Of a stretch of DNA of 64,000 nt, positions 38,953 through 49,926 are shown piece after piece (position 1 is the stretch's first letter; each line of letters starts with the position of its first letter). The translations under genes were made by a program, and so were the position numbers. The notes beneath the pieces are model-generated. The model was not told the DNA's origin. It worked only from the letters and a program-made list of their open reading frames with translations, and made no database searches. Source of the DNA: Vibrio metoecus (lineage in GTDB: Bacteria > Pseudomonadota > Gammaproteobacteria > Enterobacterales > Vibrionaceae); contig NZ_JJMN01000062.1 of the NCBI RefSeq assembly GCF_000696385.1, forward strand, positions 62,001 to 126,000, in the 5' to 3' direction.

Positions 38953-39711
38953 TTAAGCCTCCACTTTCTTCGGTGAACCATCTGGGTTCAACATCGCGAT
39001 CACGAAGTCTAATGATGACTCCACTTTGCCTTGGTTCACTGCGGCGGCTGGGTCAACGTGTTTTGGACACACTTCTGAACAGTAACCCACGAACGTACAG
39101 CCCCAAGCGCCATTTTCACCGTTGATCAGCTTCATACGCTCGGCTTTACCGTTGTCACGGCTGTCGAGGTTGTAGCGATGCGCCAGAGTTAGGGCAGCAG
39201 GGCCAATGAACTCTGGGTTCAGGCCGAACTGCGGGCAGGCTGCGTAACACAAACCACAGTTGATACAACCAGCGAACTGTTTGTACTTCGCCATTTGCTC
39301 TGGCGTTTGCAGGTTAGTGCCGTCTTCAGGTTTACGATCGTTACCGATGATGTAAGGCTTGATGGCTTCCAGACGTTCGATGAACGGTGTCATATCCACA
39401 ATCAGGTCTTTCTCAATCGGGAAATTCGCCAGTGGCTCGATTTTTACGCCTTCTGGATAATCACGTAAGAAGCTCTTACACGCCAGTTTTGGCACGCCGT
39501 TGACCATGATGCCGCACGATCCACAGATCGCCATACGGCATGACCAGCGGTAAGAAAGATCTTTATCTAAGTGATCTTTCACATAACCAATCGCATCCAG
39601 TACCGACATGGTTTCATCAAACGGTACCTCAAAGCGTTGCATGTGTGGCTCTGCATCTTTAGCTGGGTCGTAGCGCAGAATGTCCACTTTTTGAATACGT
39701 TGTGCTGACAT
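38953..39711 (-). CDS. frdB: Fumarate reductase iron-sulfur subunit FrdB
   Basis: FrdB passes electrons from quinol to FrdA through three Fe-S clusters. The 252-residue protein has the [2Fe-2S] ligands ([10 protein letters not shown] and later AC), the [4Fe-4S] motif [12 protein letters not shown] and the ligands of the [3Fe-4S] site ([17 protein letters not shown]). Its start overlaps the frdA stop codon by one base. Confidence 0.96.
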   Translation of the reverse strand: MSAQRIQKVDILRYDPAKDAEPHMQRFEVPFDETMSVLDAIGYVKDHLDKDLSYRWSCRMAICGSCGIMVNGVPKLACKSFLRDYPEGVKIEPLANFPIEKDLIVDMTPFIERLEAIKPYIIGNDRKPEDGTNLQTPEQMAKYKQFAGCINCGLCYAACPQFGLNPEFIGPAALTLAHRYNLDSRDNGKAERMKLINGENGAWGCTFVGYCSEVCPKHVDPAAAVNQGKVESSLDFVIAMLNPDGSPKKVEA

Positions 39712-41519
39712 TAGTTTTGCTCCTCTACGCTTTTTCCGGCCGCTTCAGCTGCCGCAGCTTTTTCTGCTGCCTCACCGTACAGACGCGCTTTTGGCTGCGA
39801 CTTGGTGATTTTCACTGGGCTGTAATCGATCTTCGGTGTTTGGCCTTCTTGGAAGAACGCCAAAGAATGCTTGAGGAAATCTACGTCATCACGCTCGGTG
39901 CAACCTTCGTCAAGACGTTGGTGTGCGCCGCGAGACTCTTTACGTAGGATAGCTGAGTGAACCATGGCTTCTGCCACGTCCAGACCGTAACCCACTTCAA
40001 TCGCGTACAGCAGGTCAGTGTTGAACACTTTGCCTTTGTCTTTGATGCTGATGCGCTTGTAACGCTCTTTCAACTCGGCCAGTTTGTTGATGGTTTCTTG
40101 CATCAGATCTTCTTGACGGTAGATACCACAGCCCGCTTCCATGGTGTGACCCATTTCAGTACGGATGGTTGCCCAGTTTTCATCGCCTTCCTGTTGCATC
40201 AGTGCTGCGATACGATCTTCAACCGCTTTAACTTGAGCCGCGATTGCTGTGTCATTCCAGCCTTTGAATTGTGCTGCGCGTTCAACCGCTTTTTCACCAG
40301 CAACGCGGCCAAAGACCACAAATTCCGCTAGTGAGTTAGAACCTAAACGGTTCGCACCATGCAGACCCACAGACGCACATTCGCCGACAGCGAACAGACC
40401 TTTAATGCGGGTTTCACATTCGCCATTGGTTTCAATACCACCCATGGTGTAGTGCACGGTTGGACGAATTGGAATCGGCTCTTTCGCTGGGTCAACGTTG
40501 ACATATGCTTTGGCCAGTTCACAGATAAATGGCAGACGCTCTTGCAGGTATTCTTCACCTAAGTGGCGCAGATCCAGCAGCACAACATCTCCTAATGGAT
40601 GTTTAATCGTGTTGCCTTTTTGCTGTTCATGCCAGAACGCTTGGGAAACTTTGTCACGCGGACCCAGTTCCATGTATTTGTTCTTCGGCTGGCCCACTGG
40701 AGTTTCAGGTCCCATGCCGTAGTCTTGTAGGTAACGGTAGCCATTTTTGTTGACGATAATACCGCCTTCACCACGACAACCCTCGGTCATCAGAATGCCG
40801 GTACCAGGCAGACCCGTTGGATGGTATTGAACGAATTCCATATCACGCAGAGGAACGCCGTGACGGAAAGCCATGGCCATGCCATCACCAGTCACAATAC
40901 CGCCGTTGGTGTTGCAGTGGTAAACGCGACCCGCACCGCCAGTAGCCAGTACCACAGATTTCGCTTTGATGGTAACCAGTTCACCTTCTGACATGTGAAT
41001 CGCGATCAAACCTTGGATTTCACCGTTATCAACCAGCAAATCCACCACAAAGTACTCATCCAATCGCTTGATTTGTGGGTACTTCATTGAAGTTTGGAAC
41101 AGGGTGTGCAGCATGTGGAAGCCGGTTTTGTCGGCAGCAAACCATGTGCGCTCAACTTTCATACCGCCGAAGCGACGTACGTTGACTTCACCATTCTCTT
41201 TACGGCTCCAAGGACAACCCCATTGCTCCATCTGGATCATTTCGCGGGTTGCATTGGCAACAAAGTATTCAACAACATCCTGTTCACATAGCCAGTCACC
41301 ACCGCCAACGGTATCGTTGAAGTGGTTATCTAAGCTATCTTCATCCTTGATAACTGCTGCGGAGCCACCCTCGGCTGCGACGGTATGAGAACGCATTGGA
41401 TAAACTTTAGAAATCAGAGCAACTTCTAAATGAGGGTTTGCTTCTGCCGCTGCAATAGCAGTACGAAGACCAGCGCCGCCAGCGCCGATGACTGCGATAT
41501 CTGTGGTGATAATTTGCAC
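39711..41519 (-). CDS. frdA: Fumarate reductase flavoprotein subunit FrdA
   Basis: FrdA reduces fumarate to succinate as the end step of anaerobic respiration. The 602-residue protein has the FAD-binding [14 protein letters not shown], the covalent-FAD histidine His45 in [11 protein letters not shown], and catalytic-domain motifs [18 protein letters not shown] and [11 protein letters not shown]. First gene of frdABCD. The enzyme completes the aspartate-to-fumarate-to-succinate route together with aspA, dcuA and the menaquinone gene menA in this window. Confidence 0.97.
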   Translation of the reverse strand: MQIITTDIAVIGAGGAGLRTAIAAAEANPHLEVALISKVYPMRSHTVAAEGGSAAVIKDEDSLDNHFNDTVGGGDWLCEQDVVEYFVANATREMIQMEQWGCPWSRKENGEVNVRRFGGMKVERTWFAADKTGFHMLHTLFQTSMKYPQIKRLDEYFVVDLLVDNGEIQGLIAIHMSEGELVTIKAKSVVLATGGAGRVYHCNTNGGIVTGDGMAMAFRHGVPLRDMEFVQYHPTGLPGTGILMTEGCRGEGGIIVNKNGYRYLQDYGMGPETPVGQPKNKYMELGPRDKVSQAFWHEQQKGNTIKHPLGDVVLLDLRHLGEEYLQERLPFICELAKAYVNVDPAKEPIPIRPTVHYTMGGIETNGECETRIKGLFAVGECASVGLHGANRLGSNSLAEFVVFGRVAGEKAVERAAQFKGWNDTAIAAQVKAVEDRIAALMQQEGDENWATIRTEMGHTMEAGCGIYRQEDLMQETINKLAELKERYKRISIKDKGKVFNTDLLYAIEVGYGLDVAEAMVHSAILRKESRGAHQRLDEGCTERDDVDFLKHSLAFFQEGQTPKIDYSPVKITKSQPKARLYGEAAEKAAAAEAAGKSVEEQN

Positions 41520-41821
41520 AGTTATCCTCCAGTGTGATTATTTTTATGTGAGGACTGGGTTGAGACCCGGTTCCTGGAATCGTCAGATGCGGTCAAACGC
41601 ATGTCACCATGGTTTTCCTGCCATCCTTCCCACCCATTAAGTGGTAGCCGTAGTGTAAAAGAGCTTGAAGAAGGAAAAATTGATTCTGTTGGGTTTTTGC
41701 TGTGGTATTGCAAACTTAGGCATACTATTTGCCCTATATGTGACTGGTGTCACAATTGGGTTTGGCTTTTTATTCTGAACGAGTACAATTCGTTATCTCT
41801 GTTGATTTGCTGAGCGATATC
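41520..41821. promoter_or_regulatory. frdA-epmA divergent promoter region with a perfect CRP site
   Basis: This 302-base gap holds no gene. At 41739-41754 the sequence reads TGTGA-CTGGTG-TCACA, with both halves of the CRP consensus exact. It lies 68 bases before the epmA start and about 220 bases before frdA, so it could control either or both. One TTGAT half-site (about 41679) is all I see that resembles an FNR site, and FNR control of frd is not shown here. Confidence 0.72.
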
Positions 41822-42796
41822 ATGATGACTGCTGACTGGATGCCAACTGCATCAATAAACCAATTAAAACAACGCGCTACCTTACTGCGCCAGATCCGAG
41901 AGTTCTTTGCTGAACGTGATGTATTGGAAGTTGAAACCCCAGCCATGAGCCACGCGACGGTAACGGACATTCATTTGCATACTTTTCAAACCGAATTTGT
42001 GGGGCCAGGCTATGCACAGGGCCGTTCGCTGCACCTGATGACTAGCCCTGAGTTTCATATGAAGCGTTTATTAGCAGCGGGCAGCGGTTGTATTTATCAA
42101 CTCGGCAAGGCGTTTCGTAACGAAGAAAATGGTCGTTACCACAATCCCGAATTTACTATGTTGGAATGGTACCGGATCGGTTTTGACCACCATGCTTTAA
42201 TGGATGAGATGGATGCCTTATTGCAATTGGTGCTGCGCTGCGGCTGTGCCGAGCGTATGACTTACCAAGAAGCATTTTTGAATGTGCTTGGTGTTTGTCC
42301 ACTCGAAGGCGAGATGCGTGAGTTAAAACAAGTCGCAGCAACGCTAGGGTTAAGTGATATTGCCGAGCCTGAAGAGGATCGTGACACCTTATTGCAACTG
42401 CTGTTTAGCATTGGGATTGAGCCAAAAATCGGTCAAGTTACACCTGCATTTGTGTATGATTTCCCCGCTTCGCAAGCGGCGTTGGCCAAAATTAATCCAG
42501 CAGACCCACGTGTAGCCGACCGTTTTGAAGTCTATTTCAAAGGGATTGAACTGGCTAACGGTTTCCATGAATTGGATAACCCAGCAGAACAGCTTGCCCG
42601 CTTTAAAGCCGATAACGCCAAACGTTTAGAAATGGGCTTAGCAGAGCAACCGATCGATTATCATTTGATCGCAGCATTGGAAGCGAGTTTGCCTGAGTGC
42701 GCCGGTGTGGCGTTAGGCATCGATCGTCTGATTATGTTGGCGTTGGATGAAGACCATATTGATAAGGTCACTGCGTTTCCATTTCCACGAGCCTGA
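41822..42796 (+). CDS. epmA: EF-P lysine lysyltransferase EpmA (PoxA/GenX)
   Basis: EpmA attaches (R)-beta-lysine to Lys34 of EF-P. The 324-residue protein is a truncated class II lysyl-tRNA synthetase without the anticodon-binding domain. Class II motifs are visible: [14 protein letters not shown] (motif 1), [23 protein letters not shown] (motif 2; shown in part by FRNEE and [10 protein letters not shown]) and [12 protein letters not shown] (motif 3). The first Met at 41822 is followed directly by another (41825) and either may start. The frame stays open upstream to 41747 but that includes the CRP site and is unlikely to be translated. Confidence 0.94.
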   Translation: MMTADWMPTASINQLKQRATLLRQIREFFAERDVLEVETPAMSHATVTDIHLHTFQTEFVGPGYAQGRSLHLMTSPEFHMKRLLAAGSGCIYQLGKAFRNEENGRYHNPEFTMLEWYRIGFDHHALMDEMDALLQLVLRCGCAERMTYQEAFLNVLGVCPLEGEMRELKQVAATLGLSDIAEPEEDRDTLLQLLFSIGIEPKIGQVTPAFVYDFPASQAALAKINPADPRVADRFEVYFKGIELANGFHELDNPAEQLARFKADNAKRLEMGLAEQPIDYHLIAALEASLPECAGVALGIDRLIMLALDEDHIDKVTAFPFPRA

Positions 42797-42925
42797 TCGG
42801 TTTCTCAGTTTGCAACATATTCACCCTTTGCAGACCCGGTTTTAACGAGGTAAGCGCTCGCGTCATGCAGCCAACCTCGTTATACTCCTTGTCTGATTTG
42901 AATCCCCATTGCAAGAGCACAGGAT

Positions 42926-43362
42926 ATGCAAGAGTACATTGAGTTTTTCCAGCACAATATGATCCTTTCACTGGCTTGGATCGGTATTTTGGTGGCGCTA
43001 ATTGCCAGCATTTATAAATCGGCCACCGCGGCTTACCAAGAAGTGACCGCCACCCAAGCGACCCATCTGATCAACCGTGAAAACGGCATCGTGGTTGATA
43101 TTCGTAGTAAAGATGAGTTCAAACAAGGCCACATTACCGACGCAATTCACATTTTGCCGTCAGACATTAAGGCTGGAAACTTGGCAGGACTTGAAAGCCA
43201 CAAAACGAGCCCCATTATCGTGGTATGCAAAACGGGTCAAACTGCACGTGAAAGTGCTGATCTACTGACCAAAGCCGGATTTGAGAAGGTGAGCCTTCTG
43301 AAAAATGGCCTGATTGCTTGGAAATGAAGCTAACCTGCCTTTAGGTACGCGGTAAACGCTAA
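42926..43362 (+). CDS. yibN: YibN family membrane-anchored rhodanese-like protein (C-terminal frame broken by two extra bases)
   Basis: This is a rhodanese-fold protein with an N-terminal membrane segment (ILSLAWIGILVALIASIYKS, about 12-31). The rhodanese domain (about 40-135) has its active-site loop VVCKTGQTA, with Cys in the catalytic position. As printed, the frame stops after NGLIAWK at 43327. Removing one A at 43322-43324 and one G at 43344/43345 gives AWNEANLPLVRGKR and a stop at 43362, the usual YibN tail, for 144 residues. Function is not known with certainty. It precedes secB as in E. coli, but grxC, which lies between them there, is absent. Confidence 0.82.
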
Positions 43363-43382
43363 ATCCTTAGAGCACCCCGTCG

Positions 43383-43412
43383 GCGCTGATGAAAAGATCA
43401 GCGCTTGACGCT
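43383..43412 (+). terminator. Hairpin after yibN
   Basis: An eight-base stem GCGCTGAT/ATCAGCGC with a six-base loop follows yibN by 20 bases. The T-run is poor, so termination is uncertain. Confidence 0.45.
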
Positions 43413-43528
43413 CAGAGTTGTGATATCTACCACGTAATGGCTTGCCCACCTAGTGATCACTCACACTCTCAGTTAGTCTCAGGACACATTGACCTTTGAA
43501 TCAAATTATCTGAATTAAGGATGAAACC

Positions 43529-43993
43529 ATGGCTGAAGCAGCACAAGCCCCGCAACAACAGTTTGCTATCCAACGTATCTATCTGAAAGATGTCTCTTTC
43601 GAAGCACCAAACTCACCAGTGATGTTCCAAAAAGAATGGAATCCTGATGTGAAACTGGATCTGGACACGCAAAGCCGTGAACTGGGTGAAGGTGTTTACG
43701 AAGTGGTTCTGCGTCTGACCGTAACCGTGAAAAACGCAGAAGAAACCGCATTCCTGTGTGAAGTGCAACAAGCGGGCATCTTCAGTGCAGAGCAGATGGA
43801 AGCGGGCCAATTGGCACATTGCTTGGGTGCTTTCTGCCCGAACATCCTGTTCCCATACGCACGTGAAACCATTTCAAGCCTCGTAGTGAAAGGTACTTTC
43901 CCACAACTGAACTTGGCTCCAGTCAACTTTGACGCGCTGTTCATGAACTACCTACAACAGCAAGCTCAAGAAGGCGCAACGGCGAACGCATAA
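43529..43993 (+). CDS. secB: Protein-export chaperone SecB
   Basis: SecB keeps precursor proteins unfolded and delivers them to SecA. The 154-residue acidic product has the family core [19 protein letters not shown] and later [42 protein letters not shown] lies upstream of the ATG. It lies upstream of gpsA, separated by a terminator hairpin. Confidence 0.97.
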   Translation: MAEAAQAPQQQFAIQRIYLKDVSFEAPNSPVMFQKEWNPDVKLDLDTQSRELGEGVYEVVLRLTVTVKNAEETAFLCEVQQAGIFSAEQMEAGQLAHCLGAFCPNILFPYARETISSLVVKGTFPQLNLAPVNFDALFMNYLQQQAQEGATANA

Positions 43994-44020
43994 TTCGCAC
44001 GATTGAGTTTTCACTACAGC

Positions 44021-44056
44021 AAAATGCACAGCGCCACCGCGATGTGCATTTTTTGT
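44021..44056 (+). terminator. Rho-independent terminator after secB
   Basis: A stem AAATGCACA/TGTGCATTT with a 12-base loop is followed by T6. Confidence 0.78.
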
Positions 44057-44181
44057 TTATCATTCGAGTATTGGTTTTTGCAGTCTTTATCTAACAGATG
44101 GGTCGTGAATCGGGTGCAGACTGCAATAGCCTATGTTTGGGTATAGAATAGAGCACAACTTCGTTATCGATAGGCGGAACA

Positions 44182-45216
44182 ATGAGCGAAACACAGAACC
44201 AAAATGGCTACGGAAAACCTGTTGAAATGACCGTGATTGGTGCGGGATCTTACGGCACTTCATTGGCGATCTCTTTGGCGCGCAATGGCGCCAATATTGT
44301 CCTGTGGGGGCATGAAGCTGAGCATATGGCACGTCTAGAAGCCGATCGTGCTAACCATGAGTTTTTGCCGGGAATTGCTTTTCCTGACACTCTGATTATC
44401 GAAACAGACCTACAAAAAGCGGTGCAAGCTAGCCGTGATCTGCTAGTGGTGGTGCCTAGCCATGTGTTTGGTATCGTGTTGAAAAGTTTACAGCCACATC
44501 TGCGAGCTGATAGCCGCATTTGCTGGGCAACCAAAGGGCTAGAGCCCGAAACTGGACGTCTACTCCAAGATGTCGCCCATGATGTGCTGGGGGATAGCTA
44601 TCCACTCGCGGTACTGTCTGGGCCTACCTTTGCTAAAGAGTTGGCGATGGGCATGCCAACCGCGATTTCAGTGGCCTCTCCGGATGTGCAATTTGTACGC
44701 GACCTGCAAGAGAAGATCCATTGCAGCAAAACCTTCCGCGTGTACGCCAACAGTGACTTTATCGGTATGCAGCTTGGCGGTGCGGTAAAAAACGTGATTG
44801 CGATTGGTGCGGGGATGTCCGATGGCATTGGCTTTGGCGCGAATGCACGTACAGCCCTTATCACTCGTGGTTTGGCTGAAATGACGCGTCTAGGTGCCGC
44901 TTTAGGCGCGCAACCGGAAACCTTTATGGGCATGGCCGGATTGGGTGATTTAGTTCTGACCTGTACTGACAACCAGTCGCGTAACCGCCGTTTTGGTTTG
45001 GCACTGGGTCAAGGTAAAGATGTGGATACCGCGCAAACCGATATCGGCCAAGTCGTTGAAGGCTATCGCAACACCAAAGAAGTGTGGATGCTGGCAAAAC
45101 GCATGGGCGTTGAGATGCCGATAGTTGAACAAATTTACCAAGTATTGTATCAAGGAAAAGATGCGCGACTCGCGGCTCAGGATTTGCTGGCACGAGATAA
45201 GAAGATGGAGCGTTAA
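44182..45216 (+). CDS. gpsA: NAD(P)-dependent glycerol-3-phosphate dehydrogenase GpsA
   Basis: GpsA makes sn-glycerol 3-phosphate from dihydroxyacetone phosphate for phospholipid synthesis. The 344-residue product has the N-terminal nucleotide fold ([19 protein letters not shown]) and catalytic region motifs [30 protein letters not shown] and [11 protein letters not shown]. cysE follows 72 bases later, as in E. coli. Confidence 0.96.
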   Translation: MSETQNQNGYGKPVEMTVIGAGSYGTSLAISLARNGANIVLWGHEAEHMARLEADRANHEFLPGIAFPDTLIIETDLQKAVQASRDLLVVVPSHVFGIVLKSLQPHLRADSRICWATKGLEPETGRLLQDVAHDVLGDSYPLAVLSGPTFAKELAMGMPTAISVASPDVQFVRDLQEKIHCSKTFRVYANSDFIGMQLGGAVKNVIAIGAGMSDGIGFGANARTALITRGLAEMTRLGAALGAQPETFMGMAGLGDLVLTCTDNQSRNRRFGLALGQGKDVDTAQTDIGQVVEGYRNTKEVWMLAKRMGVEMPIVEQIYQVLYQGKDARLAAQDLLARDKKMER

Positions 45217-45288
45217 AACGCCGCGCAAGAGATGGAATTGAATCGATAGGGTATAGCTTGCCCGATCTTGATTAGGACAGAGTAAGTC

Positions 45289-46110
45289 ATGAAACAGTGC
45301 GCACACACCAAGGTCTGGCAAACCATTGTCTCTGAAGCTCGCGAGCAATCTGAGCAGGAGCCGATGCTCGCCAGTTTTTATCACGCCACCATTATTAAAC
45401 ACGACAGTTTAAGATCGGCGCTGAGCTACATTCTCGCCAACCGTTTGAACACGGCTTCTATGCCGGCTATGGCGGTGCGCGAAGTGATCGAAGAAGCGTT
45501 TGCAGCTGATCCCAAGATTACTGAAGCGGCGGCATGTGATATCTGCGCGACCGTGAACCGAGATCCGGCAGTTTCGATGTACTCTATGCCGCTGCTGTAT
45601 CTCAAAGGTTACCACGCTCTACAGGGCTATCGGGTCGCGAACTGGTTATGGCAACAAGGGCGTAAGGCTCTTGCCACTTATTTCCAAAATCAGATTTCGG
45701 TCGCTTGTCAGGTGGATATTCATCCAGCCGCGCGTATCGGTCGCGGCATCATGCTCGATCACGCGACGGGCATTGTGATTGGTGAAACCGCCGTAGTCGA
45801 AGATGATGTCTCGATTTTGCAGGACGTCACGCTTGGCGGTACAGGTAAAGAGTGCGGCGATCGCCACCCGAAAATTCGTGAAGGGGTGATGATTGGTGCG
45901 GGAGCGAAAATTTTAGGTAATATCGAGGTGGGAGAGGGCGCGAAAATTGGCTCTGGCTCCGTGGTACTGCAAGCGGTACCGCCACATACCACCGTTGCGG
46001 GAGTGCCGGCTCGTGTCGTTGGTCGCCCACAATCGGATAAGCCTTCTCTGGATATGGATCAGCAGTTTAATGGCCGCTCACAGACCTTTATTGGTGGTGA
46101 TGGCATTTAA
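45289..46110 (+). CDS. cysE: Serine O-acetyltransferase CysE
   Basis: CysE acetylates serine, the first step of cysteine synthesis, and is feedback-inhibited by cysteine. The 273-residue protein has an N-terminal helical domain and a C-terminal left-handed beta-helix of hexapeptide repeats (about 140-235; HPAARIGRGIMLDHATGIVIGE). The active-site His is in LDHATG. The tail that normally binds cysteine synthase CysK ends in Ile (GGDGI), as required for complex formation. The same length as the E. coli enzyme. Confidence 0.96.
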   Translation: MKQCAHTKVWQTIVSEAREQSEQEPMLASFYHATIIKHDSLRSALSYILANRLNTASMPAMAVREVIEEAFAADPKITEAAACDICATVNRDPAVSMYSMPLLYLKGYHALQGYRVANWLWQQGRKALATYFQNQISVACQVDIHPAARIGRGIMLDHATGIVIGETAVVEDDVSILQDVTLGGTGKECGDRHPKIREGVMIGAGAKILGNIEVGEGAKIGSGSVVLQAVPPHTTVAGVPARVVGRPQSDKPSLDMDQQFNGRSQTFIGGDGI

Positions 46111-46135
46111 CGCCCTATCCCTGAATGACTCCAAA

Positions 46136-46167
46136 TAAAAAAGGATGATGGTGACATCATCCTTTTT
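46136..46167. terminator. Bidirectional terminator between cysE and aphA
   Basis: A ten-base stem AAGGATGATG/CATCATCCTT with a GTGA loop is flanked by A-run and T-run between convergent genes. Confidence 0.88.
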
Positions 46168-46189
46168 CACATCAGCAGGTTGCGTGGGC

Positions 46190-46729
46190 TTATGCCATCG
46201 CGTTCAATTCTGCCAACACTTCGTCCGCCCATTGAATCCATGCTTGGCGAACCAGTAAATTACGACGTAGCGTTAAACGCTCTAAACGTTGCTGCTTATC
46301 TAACACAGAAGGATTCGCGTAGTAAGCGGCTTCGATTTCCTGATAATGAGCGACCAGTTTGCGCGACTCTTCAACCAGTTCAGCCAATTGCAGACGGTAA
46401 GGTTCCGCTGATTGTACTGAGCAAGCCATCAATTTCGCGCTGAACTCATCACGTACAGTTGGGTGCGCAGTTGGTTGATCAAACCACTCACCTAAAGCGC
46501 TGCGACCAGCTTGGGTAATAGAATAAACCTTGCGATCTGGTTTGCCTTCCTGTGGTTCCAGAACACAAGTTACTAAACCCTGTTCCCCCATTTTATTGAG
46601 TTCACGATATACCTGCTGATGACTGGCTTTCCAGAAGTAGCCAATGCTGGCAGAAAATTCTTTAGTTATATCGTACCCGGTTGCATCGCGTGTGCTAAGA
46701 ACAGTAAGGATAACGTGTGGTAATGACAT
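46190..46729 (-). CDS. aphA: Low-cell-density quorum-sensing and virulence regulator AphA (PadR family)
   Basis: AphA activates tcpPH with AphB, which starts the ToxT virulence cascade, and represses hapR at low cell density (established for V. cholerae). The 179-residue protein has an N-terminal PadR winged helix (about 1-85; SLPHVILTVLSTRDATGYDITKEF, WKASHQQVYRELNKM) and a C-terminal antiparallel coiled-coil dimerisation domain (about 100-179). I recognise this sequence as V. cholerae AphA; it is the main evidence for the species call. It is convergent with cysE and lies 359 bases from the ppc stop codon. Confidence 0.95.
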   Translation of the reverse strand: MSLPHVILTVLSTRDATGYDITKEFSASIGYFWKASHQQVYRELNKMGEQGLVTCVLEPQEGKPDRKVYSITQAGRSALGEWFDQPTAHPTVRDEFSAKLMACSVQSAEPYRLQLAELVEESRKLVAHYQEIEAAYYANPSVLDKQQRLERLTLRRNLLVRQAWIQWADEVLAELNAMA

Positions 46730-47027
46730 GTCTTCAATCCAAAAATTAAGTCAACATAAACTTCTATCTAAACGTCTGTTGTGCTTCTTGTGGCACTCAT
46801 ATCAGTTCGTTTAAATACCCGCAGCTCAACGTTCTGGCTGCTTATGTCACCTTATAAAGCCGGTTATCACCTAGATTGGCGTATGTCTTTGCATACTTTG
46901 ACTGTGAAATTGGTTTGCAGTACTTATCACAGAGGGGACGTAGTATATCTAAATAATAAGCATAAAGTGGAATACAAATGTGTCTGATAAATAAAAAACT
47001 GACATTATTCTCAATAATACGAAAATG
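46730..47027 (-). promoter_or_regulatory. aphA promoter and 5' leader region
   Basis: This gap upstream of aphA carries no gene. It is AT-rich and must contain the aphA promoter and untranslated leader. In V. cholerae the aphA promoter is repressed by HapR and affected by CRP, and the mRNA leader is activated by the Qrr small RNAs (established literature). I can point to the region, but I do not claim individual binding sites from inspection. Confidence 0.6.
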
Positions 47028-47057
47028 TAAAACAAAAGGCCGCCAAGTTGCAGCCTT
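47028..47057 (-). terminator. Rho-independent terminator after ppc
   Basis: On the minus strand an eight-base stem AAGGCTGC/GCGGCCTT with one G-T pair and a six-base loop is followed by TTTTGTTTT. Confidence 0.75.
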
Positions 47058-47088
47058 TTAGTTTTTTATACTGACATTTTGCGATTTG

Positions 47089-49726
47089 TTAACCAGTATT
47101 GCGCATTCCAGCCGCAATTCCCGCTATAGTCACCATCAAGGCTTCTTCAAGCTCTGGTGCTAAGTGCTCTGATTGGCGAGTGCGATACAACAGTTCGGCT
47201 TGCAGCATGTTGAGTGGTTCCACGTAAATATTGCGCAGGCGAATCGATTCTTGTCCCCAAGGATCGCTTTGCATCAGGTTCTCGTTGTTTTCCACATTGA
47301 GCACCGTTTTGATGTCTTTTTGCAGTTGCGCTCGTAGCTTTTCACCCAGTGGACGCAAAGCAGGCTCGACTAAACGCTCATCGTAGTAACGGGCAATTTC
47401 CGCGCTGCACTTGGTGTACACCATCTCAAGCATACCGAGGCGAGTTGAGAAGAATGGCCATTCGCGGCACATCTCTTCAAGTAGCGCTTGGTGGCCTTTA
47501 TCAATTGAGAATTGAATCGCTTCACCTGCCCCTAGCCATGCCGGCAATACTAAGCGGTTTTGGCTCCATGAGAAAATCCATGGGATCGCACGCAAGCTTT
47601 CTACGCCACCGTTAGGATTACGTTTTGATGGACGTGAACCGAGTGGCAGTTTGCCCAATTCTAGCTCTGGTGTGGCTTGACGGAAATAAGGAACAAAATC
47701 TGGCTCTCCACGCACTACATGGCGATAGGCTTCACAAGACACTTCCGACAGCACATCCATTAGATCGCGCCATTCTTGTTTTGGCTCTGGTGGTGGCAGT
47801 AGGTTGGCTTCCAAAATCGCACTGGCGTACATGTTGAAGCTGTTCACCGCTACTTCAGGCAGACCCAGTTTAAAGCGGATCATTTCGCCTTGTTCTGTTA
47901 CACGCAGGCCGCCCTTTAAGCTCTTTGGTGGCTGAGAAAGCAGTGCTGCATGCGCAGGAGCACCGCCACGGCCAATCGTGCCGCCGCGGCCATGAAACAG
48001 CGTCAGCTCAATGCCGGCTTCTTCACTGACTTTGACTAAGGCATCCATTGCGCGGTACTGCGCCCAACCTGCCGCCATGACGCCGGCATCTTTCGCTGAG
48101 TCTGAGTAACCAATCATCACCATTTGGTGGTTCTGAATAAAGCCGCGATACAGATCGATGCTCATCAACTGACGGATCACTGATTCGGCGTTGTTCAAGT
48201 CATCTAAGGTTTCAAACAGCGGGCAGACATCCATACGATAAGGGCATCCCGCTTCTTGTAGTAGCAGATGAACGGCGAGGACATCCGATGCAGTACGTGC
48301 CATCGAAATCACATACGCACCAAACGCATCTTTGGATTGTGCCGCGATGATCTTGCAGGTATCCAGCACCTCTTTGACGGGGTCTGAAGGTTGCCAATCC
48401 CGCGGAAGTAGAGGGCGCTTGGAGTTAAGCTCGGTGGTCAGGAAGGCGATCTTATCTTGCTCGCTCCACTCGATTGTAATCACCGATGCCAAGATAACGG
48501 GTCAGTTCCGAGATCACTTCCGCATGGCGTGAGCTTTCCTGACGAATATCGAGACGAACCAGATGCACGCCAAACGCTTTGATGCGGCGTAGGGTATCAA
48601 GCAGTGAGCCATCAGCAATCACGCCCATACCACACTCATGCAGTGATTGGTAACAAGCGTAAAGCGGTTCCCACAACTGATCGACGTTTTGTAGTGGGGC
48701 TTTCACTGCCAGCTTTTGACCGTTCAGTTTCGCTTCAAGAATATCAATCGTCTCTTGCAGCAAACTGCGCAGTTGCTTGAGGATAGCGCGATAAGGTTCG
48801 TGCTCATCACCAGCTAAAGCGCGTACTGCCTCATTACACTTGGTCATGGAAAGTTCGCTGACCAGCTCATTGATGTCGGTGAGATACAAATCTGCCGCTT
48901 TCCAGCGTGACAGTAATAGCACTTCGCGAGTGATAGTGTGGGTGACAAATGGGTTACCATCGCGATCTCCGCCCATCCATGATGAGAAGTGCACAGGGCG
49001 TGCATCAATCGGTAGGCCTTCGCCTAAGTGCGATTTCACTTGCTCATCCAGCTCGCGTAGAAACTCTGGCACGGCATTCCACAGCGAATTCTCCACCACA
49101 GCAAAGCCCCATTTGGCTTCATCCAATGGCGTTGGTCGCTGCTGACGGATCACGTCCGAATGCCAGCTTTGAGCGATTAGCTGCTCAAGACGGCGCTCCG
49201 TTTTATGGCGCTCTTTTGAAGACAGATCGCTCAGTTCGAGTTTGGACAAGCATTCGTTAATTTTGACCAGCTTGTTGATCATGGTGCGACGAGTGATCTC
49301 TGTCGGGTGAGCGGTTAATACCAACTCAATGTTCAGATCACGAATGGCTTGTGCGGTGTCGAATTTACTGACTGAGTTTTGCGCGAGTTTGGCAAACAAG
49401 CTACCGATCGCATCCAGCTCATTCACGTGGCTCTCACAGTGGCGAGAGATGGTGTGATACTGCTCGGCAATATTGGTCAGGTTTAGGAATTGGTTAAAGG
49501 CGCGAGCAACTGGGGTTAGTTGGTGATTGGGAAGATTTTTGATCTCTTCGATGAGGAGCTCGCGGTCTGCTTGGTTGCCAGTTCTGGCGGATTTCGAAAG
49601 TTTTCGGATGGTTTCCACTTTCTCCAAAATAACGTCACCATCGGCGGCTTGAATCGTCTGGCCGAGTAGTCGTCCTAACATGCTTACGTTACTTTTGAGC
49701 GCAGCGTATTTTTCGTTCATTGTCAT
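47089..49726 (-). CDS. ppc: Phosphoenolpyruvate carboxylase Ppc (frame interrupted by one extra base)
   Basis: Ppc carboxylates phosphoenolpyruvate to oxaloacetate, refilling the TCA cycle. The N-terminal part (from ATG 49726) has the catalytic His in [12 protein letters not shown] and the [16 protein letters not shown] motif. The C-terminal part has [14 protein letters not shown] and the conserved end MRNTG. The frame changes at 48471: as printed the first part reads YNRVERAR and stops. Removing one C on the plus strand gives [14 protein letters not shown] and an 878-residue protein, close to E. coli Ppc (883). The two parts together are complete, so an error in the sequence is more likely than loss of this anaplerotic enzyme. 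Confidence 0.9.
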
Positions 49727-49892
49727 CCTGCCTTGAAAAAAAATTACATCCAGTGTGAGTCCAGTTAATTACACAATCTTGACCATTTTGTCCAGTGGGC
49801 TTGCTGTTAAGACTAAGATTCCATTTATTGTCATCCCAGCTTGGTACAGAGATTGTTTAACCAAAAACGTAAAATTGTTGAAAATTTCTTAC

Positions 49893-49919
49893 AAAAAGCC
49901 CCAAAACTCGGTTTGGGGC
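49893..49919 (-). terminator. Rho-independent terminator after argE
   Basis: On the minus strand a GCCCCAAA/TTTGGGGC stem with a six-base loop is followed by T5. Confidence 0.85.
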
Positions 49920-49926
49920 AATCGGT

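Noticed and set aside
42844..42881. AACGAGGT/ACCTCGTT inverted repeat after epmA
   Set aside because: The loop is over 20 bases and there is no T-run, so it is too weak to call a terminator.
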